Below, piece by piece: positions 1 to 8,153 of a DNA stretch of 64,000 bases. The position numbers and the translations under genes are program-made. The stretch lies in assembly GCA_002722885.1 (NCBI GenBank), contig PBNE01000021.1:1-64000 (forward strand), given 5' to 3'. The DNA is from Rhodospirillaceae bacterium (GTDB taxonomy: Bacteria > Pseudomonadota > Alphaproteobacteria > SP197). Each line of letters opens with the position of its first letter. The stretch's first letter is position 1. The notes below the pieces were generated by a model that worked only from the letters and a program-made list of their open reading frames with translations, ran no database searches and was not told the DNA's origin.

Positions 1-6
1 AAAAGA

Positions 7-33
7 AAAAGCGCCGAATAAATCGACGCTTTT
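7..33. terminator. candidate bidirectional intrinsic terminator
   Basis: aaaagcgccga-ataaa-tcgacgctttt: 11-bp stem with one mismatch, 5-nt loop, A-rich left and T-rich right flanks. Confidence 0.5.
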
Positions 34-220
34 CCAATAACTTAGTAGGTTCCAGTTTTCTATAAGCACTAGCGCTTCGCTATTCGGTATGTTTAATAAA
101 TCCATATAATTGAGTCGGTTAGAACACTCTCAAATTAACTGCTAACAAACTGCTTACCAAAACGAACGTCATCTTCCGCTCGTCGTTTGCAGCTTCCAAT
201 TAGCATCAAACCCTATCACC

Positions 221-676
221 TCACTTCGCCTTTGTCTTTCGCTTCTGCATGCTCGCATGCTGCTCAATAGAGCTGTCCAATTCGCCAGCTTCAACGGCCT
301 CCGCAATCAGCTGTAGCGTTTTCACAACGTCATCATTGGATGCGAGTTTGATGGCTTGCTTGCCCTTCGCCAACTCCAACGGCTTACTGCCATAACGGAC
401 GGTAAGAACAGTGTCGCCGTTTGCATCCCTACCCCACCACTGCTTAACCCGCTTTGGTACATCGACGCGCTTACGTTCGCCGTCAGCGTCCATAACCCAC
501 TTCTTTGTCATTGGCTGGTAAGCGCTATCTTCTGCCAGCTTCACCTGCTCTTGCAGTTTGGTGAGCAGTTTACGGCGGCGTTGAAGTTTCGGATCGCTGT
601 TGTTAGTGCGTTCGTAAGCGACAAGATTAAGTGCATTAAGTTTCGTCATATCGTCCTCCTGTGTCTGTTTAAGCAT
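221..676 (-). CDS. hypothetical protein resembling the DUF6641 family
   Basis: 151-aa ORF; ALNLVAYERT...RRRKLLTKLQEQ...KRVKQWW...YGSKPLELAKGKQAIKL pattern as recalled for DUF6641. Confidence 0.6.
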   Translation of the reverse strand: MLKQTQEDDMTKLNALNLVAYERTNNSDPKLQRRRKLLTKLQEQVKLAEDSAYQPMTKKWVMDADGERKRVDVPKRVKQWWGRDANGDTVLTVRYGSKPLELAKGKQAIKLASNDDVVKTLQLIAEAVEAGELDSSIEQHASMQKRKTKAK

Positions 677-711
677 TGTGCTTTCAGAACCAGAAGGTCG
701 TCATCCGAAAT

Positions 712-1154
712 CTACACCAAGTCACCCAAGTTCTTATGATACAGCCATATCATTCCGCTATTTGCGCCCCTACTCGTACTAACCAATCCCAACGCCTTGT
801 AGTAATCTGCGTGCTTATCAACGAGTTGCGGATCCAAACTGCACATTTTGACGTTGTGATTTTCAATCAAACCTTTAGCAGTTCCTTCAATACGCCTTTG
901 CTACGATATGCTGGCTTTACATATGCATCGGCGGCATTCCAAACCTGCGTATCGTCATCAATGTCAAACTGATTAGTCTTGTCGTTAATTCTAATAAAAC
1001 CAAGTTCATTGCCGTCTTTGACAGCAACGAAAAACCTTACGTTATCGCCAAACGTCTGATCTGAAATACGCACCTCGCCTAACGTATATGCTTTAGCAAA
1101 TCGCTTTTGCCACTTCCGCTTTTCCGCAAGGCTCTCAATTTCTACGATATCCAT
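712..1154 (-). pseudogene. GNAT-type acetyltransferase, apparent single frameshift
   Basis: ORF 867-1154 ends ...AYRSKGVLKELLKV*; the -1 frame continues ...KGLIENHNVKMCSLDPQLVDKHADYYKALGLVSTSRGANSGMIWLYHKNLGDLV* to 712. Confidence 0.6.
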
Positions 1155-1291
1155 TACTTACCTTACATATGTTTGTTGTCTTCGCTGCACACCATCTGAC
1201 AGTTACACGCCATAATCCGGTTGCGATCATCACCCTGCGAATTTAAAGTATAACTACGCAAGGTTAAACATCAGAAATTAAAGAGTTTTCC

Positions 1292-2017
1292 ATGTCAGAA
1301 GAGCGCACAGGCTACTCCGTATACAACGAAGACGCAAAGCGTCGAACGAAAGTGAATACGCTTGAAGACCTTTACCCAAAGCTTCCAAGTAGTCACTATG
1401 ACATCATTTACGCTGATCCGCCGTGGGATTACGGTGGCAAAATGCAGTTTGATAAATCAAGCACTACGAAAGAAAAAATTGATTTAAGTAAAAAGATTTT
1501 TATCAGTTCCGCGTCATTTAAGTACCCTACCCTTAAGTTAAAAGAACTTAAGAAGCTGCCACTAACGAGCATCGCTAAAGATGACTCACTTTTGTTTATG
1601 TGGGCTACCAATCCTCATTTGGCGCAGGCAATAGAGTTAGGTCAAGCGTTGGGTTTTGAATACAAAACTGTCGCTTTTGTTTGGAATAAGATGGTCCATA
1701 ACCCAGGTCAGTATACGTTGTCGTATTGTGAACTATGTTTGCTTTTCAAGCGTGGTCGTATTCCTACGCCGCGTGGTGCAAGAAATATTAAGCAGCTAAT
1801 TGAAAGCCCTCGTAGGGATCACAGTGAGAAGCCATTAGAAGCTGCTAAACGCATTGAAGCGATGTTCCCTACCCAGTCTCGTATTGAGTTATTTGCCCGC
1901 CGGCGGGACCCAAATTGGGACTATTGGGGATTGGATACAGTTATGGATAGTTTCGCTACGTTGCCTAATGAAGATGATGTAAAGACAACAGACGAGTCAC
2001 AGCAAAAGCTGTTTTAA
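1292..2017 (+). CDS. MT-A70 family DNA adenine-N6 methyltransferase (M.MunI-like)
   Basis: 241 aa; DPPW catalytic motif in YDIIYADPPWDYGG; MT-A70 features KELKKLPL...LFMWATNPHL, HSEKPLEAAKRIEAMFP; paired with a MunI-like endonuclease. Confidence 0.85.
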   Translation: MSEERTGYSVYNEDAKRRTKVNTLEDLYPKLPSSHYDIIYADPPWDYGGKMQFDKSSTTKEKIDLSKKIFISSASFKYPTLKLKELKKLPLTSIAKDDSLLFMWATNPHLAQAIELGQALGFEYKTVAFVWNKMVHNPGQYTLSYCELCLLFKRGRIPTPRGARNIKQLIESPRRDHSEKPLEAAKRIEAMFPTQSRIELFARRRDPNWDYWGLDTVMDSFATLPNEDDVKTTDESQQKLF

Positions 2018-2596
2018 GTGCGTTTCAAAATGCGCGACTATTGGATCAGCATTCTTAAGGTCCCGCCACATAAAGAAGTGATTACGGTGGTTTCCATACC
2101 ATAGCGTAATCTCTCTAACGCGACACGGATCCCGTGTTATGTCTCCAATAAAAACTGTCCAAAAAGGCAGATTAGGCCGCGCTATTCCGCTCTCTTCGTG
2201 CAACACATCGAGCAAGCCAGGCGTAAAATATTTGCATGACCGCTCATGTGCATTACCACGCCCGGCGCTGCGAGGTTTTCCTTCAACCCAACCATCTTGT
2301 CTTTTCACTTCGACATATAGCGTCTTGCCAGTGACCCGGTTACGTATAGCATAATCAGGCGTAATGCCATGGTTTTTGATCGGCTCATCAGGTGTATAGA
2401 TTTGAGATATAACATGATCGCTTAACGGCTGATCAACATAGATACGTTTGAACTCTTTTGGCTTTGCATCGATCCAAAAATCAGAGCCAACAAGGTGCTT
2501 GTCGAAAACTTCGTAGAATCCACGTTCAGCTATACCTGCATTTGCCCCGCTATAGTCCTGCCAAACGTCACGCCCGCGTAACTCTTTCGTACCCAT
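1997..2596 (-). CDS. MunI-like type II restriction endonuclease (predicted CAATTG)
   Basis: 199 aa; motifs recalled from R.MunI: KRQDGWVEGK-SAGRGNAHERSCK-FTPGLL, GDITRDP-RVREIT-WY, FMWR; D81-x14-E96-x-K98 PD-(D/E)XK site. Confidence 0.85.
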   Translation of the reverse strand: MGTKELRGRDVWQDYSGANAGIAERGFYEVFDKHLVGSDFWIDAKPKEFKRIYVDQPLSDHVISQIYTPDEPIKNHGITPDYAIRNRVTGKTLYVEVKRQDGWVEGKPRSAGRGNAHERSCKYFTPGLLDVLHEESGIARPNLPFWTVFIGDITRDPCRVREITLWYGNHRNHFFMWRDLKNADPIVAHFETHLKQLLL

Positions 2597-2603
2597 TATC
2601 AGC

Positions 2604-2622
2604 CCCTCAATGAGAATGAGGG
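2604..2622 (-). promoter_or_regulatory. hairpin sequestering the Shine-Dalgarno of the endonuclease gene
   Basis: minus strand CCCTCA-ttctcat-TGAGGG immediately before GctgataATG; the right arm contains the GAGGGG SD. Confidence 0.45.
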
Positions 2623-2741
2623 ACTATGCTACCAGATTCTCAGAAACCGACAACAATCAGATCGGCGGAGCCTTACGAACGCTTACGCCCTAACCTGTAA
2701 CGTCAACAGAACTGCGGCGCTGCTACAAAACTGCTACAACG

Positions 2742-2770
2742 AAAAAAGGGATGCAATTTCTTGCATCCCT
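2742..2770 (-). terminator. intrinsic terminator of rplM-rpsI
   Basis: perfect 10-bp stem agggatgcaa/ttgcatccct with 4-nt loop, followed on the minus strand by TTTTTT. Confidence 0.9.
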
Positions 2771-2802
2771 TTGAAATCGTTGAGGAAATACCTCGTTCGA
2801 TG

Positions 2803-3294
2803 CTAACGCTTCGAGAACTGGAAGCTGCGGCGCGCCTTGCGCTTGCCGAACTTTTTGCGTTCCACAACGCGCGGATCGCGGGTCAGGAAGCCGTGAACCT
2901 TCAGGATGCGACGCAGGGCCGGCTCGTAGGCGACCAGCGCCTTGGAGATGCCGTGGCGCACCGCACCGGCCTGGCCGGAGAGTCCGCCGCCCTTGACGGT
3001 GCAGTAGACATCATACTGGTCCAGACGATCGGCAACCTGGAAAGGCTGCGACAGAATCAGACGCCAGGTGCCGCGCGTGAAGTATTCTTTGATGCTGCGA
3101 CCGTTGACTAAAATGCGGCCGGCGCCGGGCTTCAGCCAGACACGGGCGATCGCGTTCTTGCGCTTGCCGGTGGCATATGAGCGGCCATGCTTGTCGATCA
3201 CGGGATCAGGTAATTCGACCGGCTCGGTCTCCATGACGGGAGCGGTGATCGGCGCTTCGGCCTCTGCGGTAACGGCTTCGGTTTCGGCGACCAT
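2803..3294 (-). CDS. rpsI: 30S ribosomal protein S9
   Basis: [27 protein letters not shown]...[27 protein letters not shown]. Confidence 0.98.
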   Translation of the reverse strand: MVAETEAVTAEAEAPITAPVMETEPVELPDPVIDKHGRSYATGKRKNAIARVWLKPGAGRILVNGRSIKEYFTRGTWRLILSQPFQVADRLDQYDVYCTVKGGGLSGQAGAVRHGISKALVAYEPALRRILKVHGFLTRDPRVVERKKFGKRKARRSFQFSKR

Positions 3295-3296
3295 GA

Positions 3297-3761
3297 TCAG
3301 GCTGCCCTCTTGTTCTTGCGGTTGCGTGAGGCGAGGTCGAGAACTTCGGGCTGCTGGGCCTCATGCGGATGCTCGGATCCGGCGTAGACCTTAAGCTTGG
3401 TCATCACTTGGCGGCCCAGCGGATTGCGCGTGATCATGCGCTCAACGGCCTTGATGACGACCCGCTCGGGGTGTTCACCATCCAGACGGGCGCCCAGGGT
3501 CTGCCCCTTGATGCCGCCGTGGTGGCCGGTGTGCCAGTAGAAGGTCTCACCATCGCGTTTGTTGCCGGTGAGATGAACCTTCTCGGCGTTGACCACGACA
3601 ACGAAATCGCCGCAATCGACATGAGGTGAGAAGGTGGGCTTGTGTTTGCCACGCAGAATGTCGGCGATTTCGACAGCCATACGGCCAAGGATCATTTCCT
3701 CGGCGTCAACGATGTACCACTTGCGCTCGACGTCTGCGGGTTTAGCGACGTAAGTCTTCAT
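3297..3761 (-). CDS. rplM: 50S ribosomal protein L13
   Basis: [54 protein letters not shown]...[35 protein letters not shown]. Confidence 0.98.
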   Translation of the reverse strand: MKTYVAKPADVERKWYIVDAEEMILGRMAVEIADILRGKHKPTFSPHVDCGDFVVVVNAEKVHLTGNKRDGETFYWHTGHHGGIKGQTLGARLDGEHPERVVIKAVERMITRNPLGRQVMTKLKVYAGSEHPHEAQQPEVLDLASRNRKNKRAA

Positions 3762-3975
3762 GATGCTTTTTGTCTCATACCGTCAGGGGCCGCAGCACCA
3801 TCTGGTCACCGCAGCCCAAGGGGCGCGGAACCTAACACAATAAAACCCGGAGTCAACGCGTGGATTGACCTGATTTTCCGGGCGTTTTTTGTGGCTTTCC
3901 ACGGCCCCGCCGGAGCCATGATTGGCACGGACAGAGAGCTATGAAAAGCTGCGCCCGCCCGACGAGGAAATCCGC

Positions 3976-4863
3976 ATGACCGCCAGCAATGCCGACGCCC
4001 AGACAGTGAGCGCACTCCAGAGCGTTTTGGTCGCGATGATCGATCCGATCGACCAGCTCTTTTTCCATTCCCGCATGCTGCGCGCCTGGGGCCACAACCA
4101 GGGCATGGCGCGCAATATGGAGTGGATCTTCAAGATGCAGCGCACCAAGGAACTGGTCGGTGTTCTGGCCGGCCTCGGCGGCGTGCCGACAAGCCGGCCC
4201 GCCAGAACACTCGACATCGGCGCCGACCCCCGGTCGATTTATCAGGCCGATGCCGCGCAAACTCGCTGGTTCCTTGAGGTTGTCGAGGGGGCCCACGCCC
4301 AAAGCAGCGATGAAGCAGCCCGTGCCGTGCTTGAGGACATCCTTGGCAAGGAATGGGCCGATCTGGCCGTCCTTGAGCAGGCTCTGGAGGATGGGTCTGT
4401 CGACGAAGAACCTCGCAACGCCAAGTTCCTGTTGCCCAAGCCCGGCGGTGCCGAAGCCGCGATCAAGGCGGCCAACATGGCCCTTGCAACCATGACCTCA
4501 GCGGTGAGCCAAATTTTCTTTCACAGCCTGATTTTCGATGGTCAGGGACGCAAGGAACTCGCCGAACGAGAGCTGAACGGTGCGCTCTCCATGATGTATC
4601 GCTCCGAAGCCCTGCTGGAACGGCTGCTTGATCTCGGCGGCATCCCCTCTGCTGAAGGACATGGCGCGATTACGCTTCACAAAGATGAACAGGGCGCCGA
4701 TGCCGCAGCCTGCGCCGCCCATGATACGGCGATCAGCGCCCTCGAGTCGGGGCTTGCTCTGCTCGATGGTCGGATCGATCCGATGAGCCACAGCCTGGTC
4801 GACGGGATCCTGCGCGCCGAACGCGACGACCGTGCGGTGATTGCCGCGCGGCTGGCAGCCTGA
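3976..4863 (+). CDS. tandem two-domain bacterioferritin-like (ferritin-like superfamily) protein
   Basis: two internally similar repeats: DQLFFHSRMLRAWGH...VLAGLGGVPT and SQIFFHSLIFDGQGR...LLDLGGIPS; ORF open from 3922, start taken at ATG 3976. Confidence 0.6.
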   Translation: MTASNADAQTVSALQSVLVAMIDPIDQLFFHSRMLRAWGHNQGMARNMEWIFKMQRTKELVGVLAGLGGVPTSRPARTLDIGADPRSIYQADAAQTRWFLEVVEGAHAQSSDEAARAVLEDILGKEWADLAVLEQALEDGSVDEEPRNAKFLLPKPGGAEAAIKAANMALATMTSAVSQIFFHSLIFDGQGRKELAERELNGALSMMYRSEALLERLLDLGGIPSAEGHGAITLHKDEQGADAAACAAHDTAISALESGLALLDGRIDPMSHSLVDGILRAERDDRAVIAARLAA

Positions 4864-4875
4864 CAGAGTGGCACT

Positions 4876-5655
4876 ATGAGTGACCCCATTCTTCTTCGCC
4901 AGGATGACAACGGCATCGCCCGGCTGACCCTGAACCGCCCGAAGCAGCGCAATGCACTCTCACTCGGGCTGATGGCCGCGCTGCAGGACGAAATCGTCTC
5001 GATCGCGGCCGACCGCTCTGTTCACGTCGTGATCCTCGATGCCGCCGGACCCGGGTTCTGTGCCGGTCATGACCTCAAGGAAGTACGTGCCAACCCGGGG
5101 CGCAGCAACTATGAGAGCCTGTTCGAACAGTGCAGCAACCTGATGACCGGGATCGTGCGGCTGCCCAAGCCGGTGATCGCCAGCGTGCATGGCATTGCCA
5201 CGGCGGCAGGCTGTCAGCTTGTCGCGAGCTGCGATCTTGCCGTCGCGGGTGCCGAGGCCCGCTTTGCCACGCCTGGGGTCAACATCGGGTTGTTCTGCTC
5301 CACGCCGATGGTCGCGCTTTCGCGCAATGTGGCAGCCAAGCACGCCATGGAGATGCTGCTGACCGGCGAGATGATCGATGCCCAGCAGGCCCTGGCCTTC
5401 GGTCTGGTGAACCGTGTCGTGGCTCAGGACGATGTGGCAAATGCGACGCAGGAGCTCGCGGCAACGATCGCATCCAAGTCGCCCCTGACCCTGGCTGTGG
5501 GCAAGGAAGCGTTCTACCGCCAGCTCGAAATGCCGCTCGACGACGCCTATATCTATGCCAGCAAGGTCATGACCGAAAACATGCTGGCGCGCGATGCTGA
5601 AGAGGGCATCGATGCCTTCCTCGAAAAACGCGAACCGGTCTGGAAGGGCGAATGA
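4876..5655 (+). CDS. enoyl-CoA hydratase/isomerase family protein
   Basis: LNRPKQRNALSLGLM, GPGFCAGHDLKE, GIATAAGCQLVASCDLAVA. Confidence 0.93.
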   Translation: MSDPILLRQDDNGIARLTLNRPKQRNALSLGLMAALQDEIVSIAADRSVHVVILDAAGPGFCAGHDLKEVRANPGRSNYESLFEQCSNLMTGIVRLPKPVIASVHGIATAAGCQLVASCDLAVAGAEARFATPGVNIGLFCSTPMVALSRNVAAKHAMEMLLTGEMIDAQQALAFGLVNRVVAQDDVANATQELAATIASKSPLTLAVGKEAFYRQLEMPLDDAYIYASKVMTENMLARDAEEGIDAFLEKREPVWKGE

Positions 5656-6149
5656 GCGTGGGCCACAGCCACTATGACGATAACTGGTTGCGCGCGATCC
5701 TGCGGCGCTGCCGGACCATCGCGATGGTCGGCGCCAGCCCGAATTGGGTTCGCCCCAGCTCCTTCGCGATGAAGTATCTCCAGGCAAAAGGTTACCGCGT
5801 CATCCCGGTCAACCCTGTGGCCGCCGGAGGGGTGATCCTGGGCGAAACCGTTTATGGCTCGCTCGAGGAGGTCCCTGCACCGTTTGAGATGGTTGACATC
5901 TTCCGGGCCTCCGGGGCCGCCCGCCTGATCGTTGACGAGGCCATCGCTCTGAAAGAGGCCAAGGGGATTGACACGATCTGGATGCAGCTCGGCGTAATCA
6001 ATGAAGAGGCGGCCTGTCGCGCCGAGGCGGCCGGCATGGATGTGGTTATGGATCGCTGCCCGAAGATCGAATACGGCCGACTGTCCGGTGAACTGTCCTG
6101 GGGCGGCATCAACTCCGGCATCATAAGTGCCAAAGCTCTGAAAATATGA
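5652..6149 (+). CDS. CoA-binding domain protein (YccU-like)
   Basis: VGASPNWVRPSSFAMKYLQAKGYRVIPVNP...VYGSLEEVPAPFEMVDIFR...DTIWMQLGV...DVVMDRCPKIEY. Confidence 0.9.
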   Translation: MSVGHSHYDDNWLRAILRRCRTIAMVGASPNWVRPSSFAMKYLQAKGYRVIPVNPVAAGGVILGETVYGSLEEVPAPFEMVDIFRASGAARLIVDEAIALKEAKGIDTIWMQLGVINEEAACRAEAAGMDVVMDRCPKIEYGRLSGELSWGGINSGIISAKALKI

Positions 6150-6310
6150 AGCCCCTACCCCATCTCGCTGTCGTGCTCGCAGGGCTGCTGCTTTCAGGCT
6201 GTGCCTCGATCGACTGGCAGAGAACCGGCCAGGCCTGGCTCGGCTCGCTGTGTGATGCAGCATCCGAATGCAGTTATGACGCCGACGGCGACCCCTACAC
6301 ACGCTGGTAG
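6146..6310 (+). CDS. small predicted lipoprotein (54 aa)
   Basis: ATGA overlap with the upstream stop; MKPLPHLAVVLAGLLLSGCASIDWQRTGQAWLGSLCDAASECSYDADGDPYTRW with lipobox LLSGC; not in the supplied ORF list. Confidence 0.65.
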   Translation: MKPLPHLAVVLAGLLLSGCASIDWQRTGQAWLGSLCDAASECSYDADGDPYTRW

Positions 6311-6316
6311 ATCACC

Positions 6317-7606
6317 ATGAGTTCGGACGACAACGACTACGGCCTTGAAACCCGCGCGGTGCATGCCGGAGCACGCTCGGATGCGACCACCGGCGCACGC
6401 GCCACGCCGATCTACCAGACCACCAGCTATGTCTTCGACGACATCAATCACGCTGCCTCGCTCTTCAATCTCCAGACATTCGGCTACATCTATTCGCGCC
6501 TGACCAACCCCACGGTCGCGGTGCTGGAAGAGCGTATTGCTAATCTTGAAGATGGCCGGGCCGCGGTGGCCTGCGCCTCAGGCCATGCCGCCCAGTTCAT
6601 TGCCTTCTTCACCCTGCTTGAACCCGGCGATCACGTCGTGGCCTCCAAGTTCCTCTATGGCGGATCGGTTACCCAATTCACCAAGTCCTTCGCCAAGCTG
6701 GGCTGGCAGGCCGATCTCGTGGATCCCAACGACATAAGCGCGGTCGAGGAAAAAATCGGTCCCACGACAAAAGCGATCTTTGTCGAGGCGCTGGCCAATC
6801 CCGGCGGCGTGATTGTCGACCTGGAGCCGCTGGCGGAACTTGCCCGCAGCCACGCCATCCCCGTTGTTGTTGACAACACCCTGGCGACGCCCTGGCTCTG
6901 CCAGCCGATCCACTGGGGGGCCGATATCGTGATCCATTCGGCCACCAAGTTCATCGGCGGACACGGCAATTCCATGGGTGGCGTGGTCGTGGAATCCGGC
7001 AAATTCGACTGGTTCGCCAGCGGCAAGTTTCCGGGCATGACCGAACCGGAACCGGCCTATCACGGACTGGCCTTTGCCGAGACCTTCGGCGACTTCGGCT
7101 TCACCATGAAAACCCGTGCCGTCGCCCTGCGTGATTTCGGCCCGGCGCTGTCGCCGGCCAACGCCTTCAACCTGATCACAGGCTGCGAGACCCTGCCTCT
7201 GAGAATGCAGCGGCACTGCGACAATGCGATGGAAATTTCCCATTTTCTGGAATCGCATCCGAAGGTCGACTGGGTGTCTTATGCCGGTTTGGAATCGAGC
7301 CCCTATCACAAACTCGCCAACAAATACCTGAAGAACGGCTTTGGAAGTGTCTTCACCTTTGGCGTGAAGGGCGGGTTCGAAGCCGGCTGCAAGATGGTGG
7401 AAGCTTCCAACCTCTTCAGCCATCTCGCCAACATCGGTGATACCCGCAGCCTGATCCTGCATCCGGCCAGCACGACCCACCGCCAGCTTACGCCGGAACA
7501 GCGCGCCGCGGCCGGCGCCAGCGATGACACGATCCGGGTCTCCATCGGCATCGAGACCGCCTCCGACCTCATTCGCGATCTCGATCAGGCGCTGGCGAAG
7601 GCGTGA
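6317..7606 (+). CDS. O-acetylhomoserine sulfhydrylase / Cys-Met metabolism PLP enzyme
   Basis: ETRAVHAG...TPIYQTTSYVF...SRLTNPTVAVLEERIANLEDG...HSATKFIGGHG...GDTRSLILHPASTTHRQLTPEQ. Confidence 0.92.
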   Translation: MSSDDNDYGLETRAVHAGARSDATTGARATPIYQTTSYVFDDINHAASLFNLQTFGYIYSRLTNPTVAVLEERIANLEDGRAAVACASGHAAQFIAFFTLLEPGDHVVASKFLYGGSVTQFTKSFAKLGWQADLVDPNDISAVEEKIGPTTKAIFVEALANPGGVIVDLEPLAELARSHAIPVVVDNTLATPWLCQPIHWGADIVIHSATKFIGGHGNSMGGVVVESGKFDWFASGKFPGMTEPEPAYHGLAFAETFGDFGFTMKTRAVALRDFGPALSPANAFNLITGCETLPLRMQRHCDNAMEISHFLESHPKVDWVSYAGLESSPYHKLANKYLKNGFGSVFTFGVKGGFEAGCKMVEASNLFSHLANIGDTRSLILHPASTTHRQLTPEQRAAAGASDDTIRVSIGIETASDLIRDLDQALAKA

Positions 7607-7628
7607 CCGGCGCGGGCCGGTTCCCCAT

Positions 7629-8108
7629 TCATGGCACGTCCAGGGCATGAAGGACGGTCCTTAGCCATGTGTCATTGTCGCTATCGATACGCTCGAAGCC
7701 CTTGATGTGATGGGGACGATCAACAAACAGCAGGTAGGTTGAGCCGATTTCGAAAGAGGCATAGATCAGACAGTCCGGACCTTTGGAGGAACGGCCTCCC
7801 TCTTCCTCTCAGAACTCCGGATCGTTGTGGCCTTGAAAATCACCCTCATTGACGTCCAGTGGCGCCGCGAGCTGAACCTCGAAGGCCGCGCCGAGGTCGC
7901 CGCGGAACAGATCAATCGTTTCGAAGGCATAGATCACGAAGTAATCGTGAGCGTTTCTTACGCCAATCACTTTGGCCAACACAATCTGCGTCGTGCGGTC
8001 CACGAGATGTGCAAAGGGCGTCGACGCAGCAGACATTCGACTGTCGCAGGCTTGGGCCGGCTGCGAGATAGCGATCATCAGGGCTACGACAAAGAGACAG
8101 AAACGCAT
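7629..8108 (-). pseudogene. secreted hypothetical protein interrupted by an in-frame TGA
   Basis: signal peptide MRFCLFVVALMIAISQPAQA; same frame continues after TGA (7809-7811): EEEGGRSSKGPDCLIYASFEIGSTYLLFVDRPHHIKGFERIDSDNDTWLRTVLHALDVP*. Confidence 0.65.
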
Positions 8109-8153
8109 CTGTCCTCCACGAGATCAGTCCGACGCACGCGTTCAATCGACTCC

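Noticed and set aside
875-900. Programmed -1 frameshift in the GNAT gene
   Set aside because: No X XXY YYZ slippery heptamer in the right frame and no convincing downstream structure; an indel is simpler
141-2740. Similar strings ctgctaacaaactgcttacc (~140) and gctgctacaaaactgctacaac (~2719) as direct repeats bounding the island
   Set aside because: Similarity is partial with gaps and low complexity; not enough to call attachment sites without the sequence left of the window
6578-7648. 356-aa minus-strand ORF
   Set aside because: Antisense shadow of the O-acetylhomoserine sulfhydrylase; its end also crosses the tail of the TGA-interrupted gene in another frame
7809-7811. In-frame TGA as selenocysteine or TGA=Trp code reassignment
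   Set aside because: Context is not a known selenoprotein, no SECIS-like element was evident, and TGA is used as a normal stop in many intact genes here (e.g. the ATGA overlap at 6146); nonsense mutation is simpler
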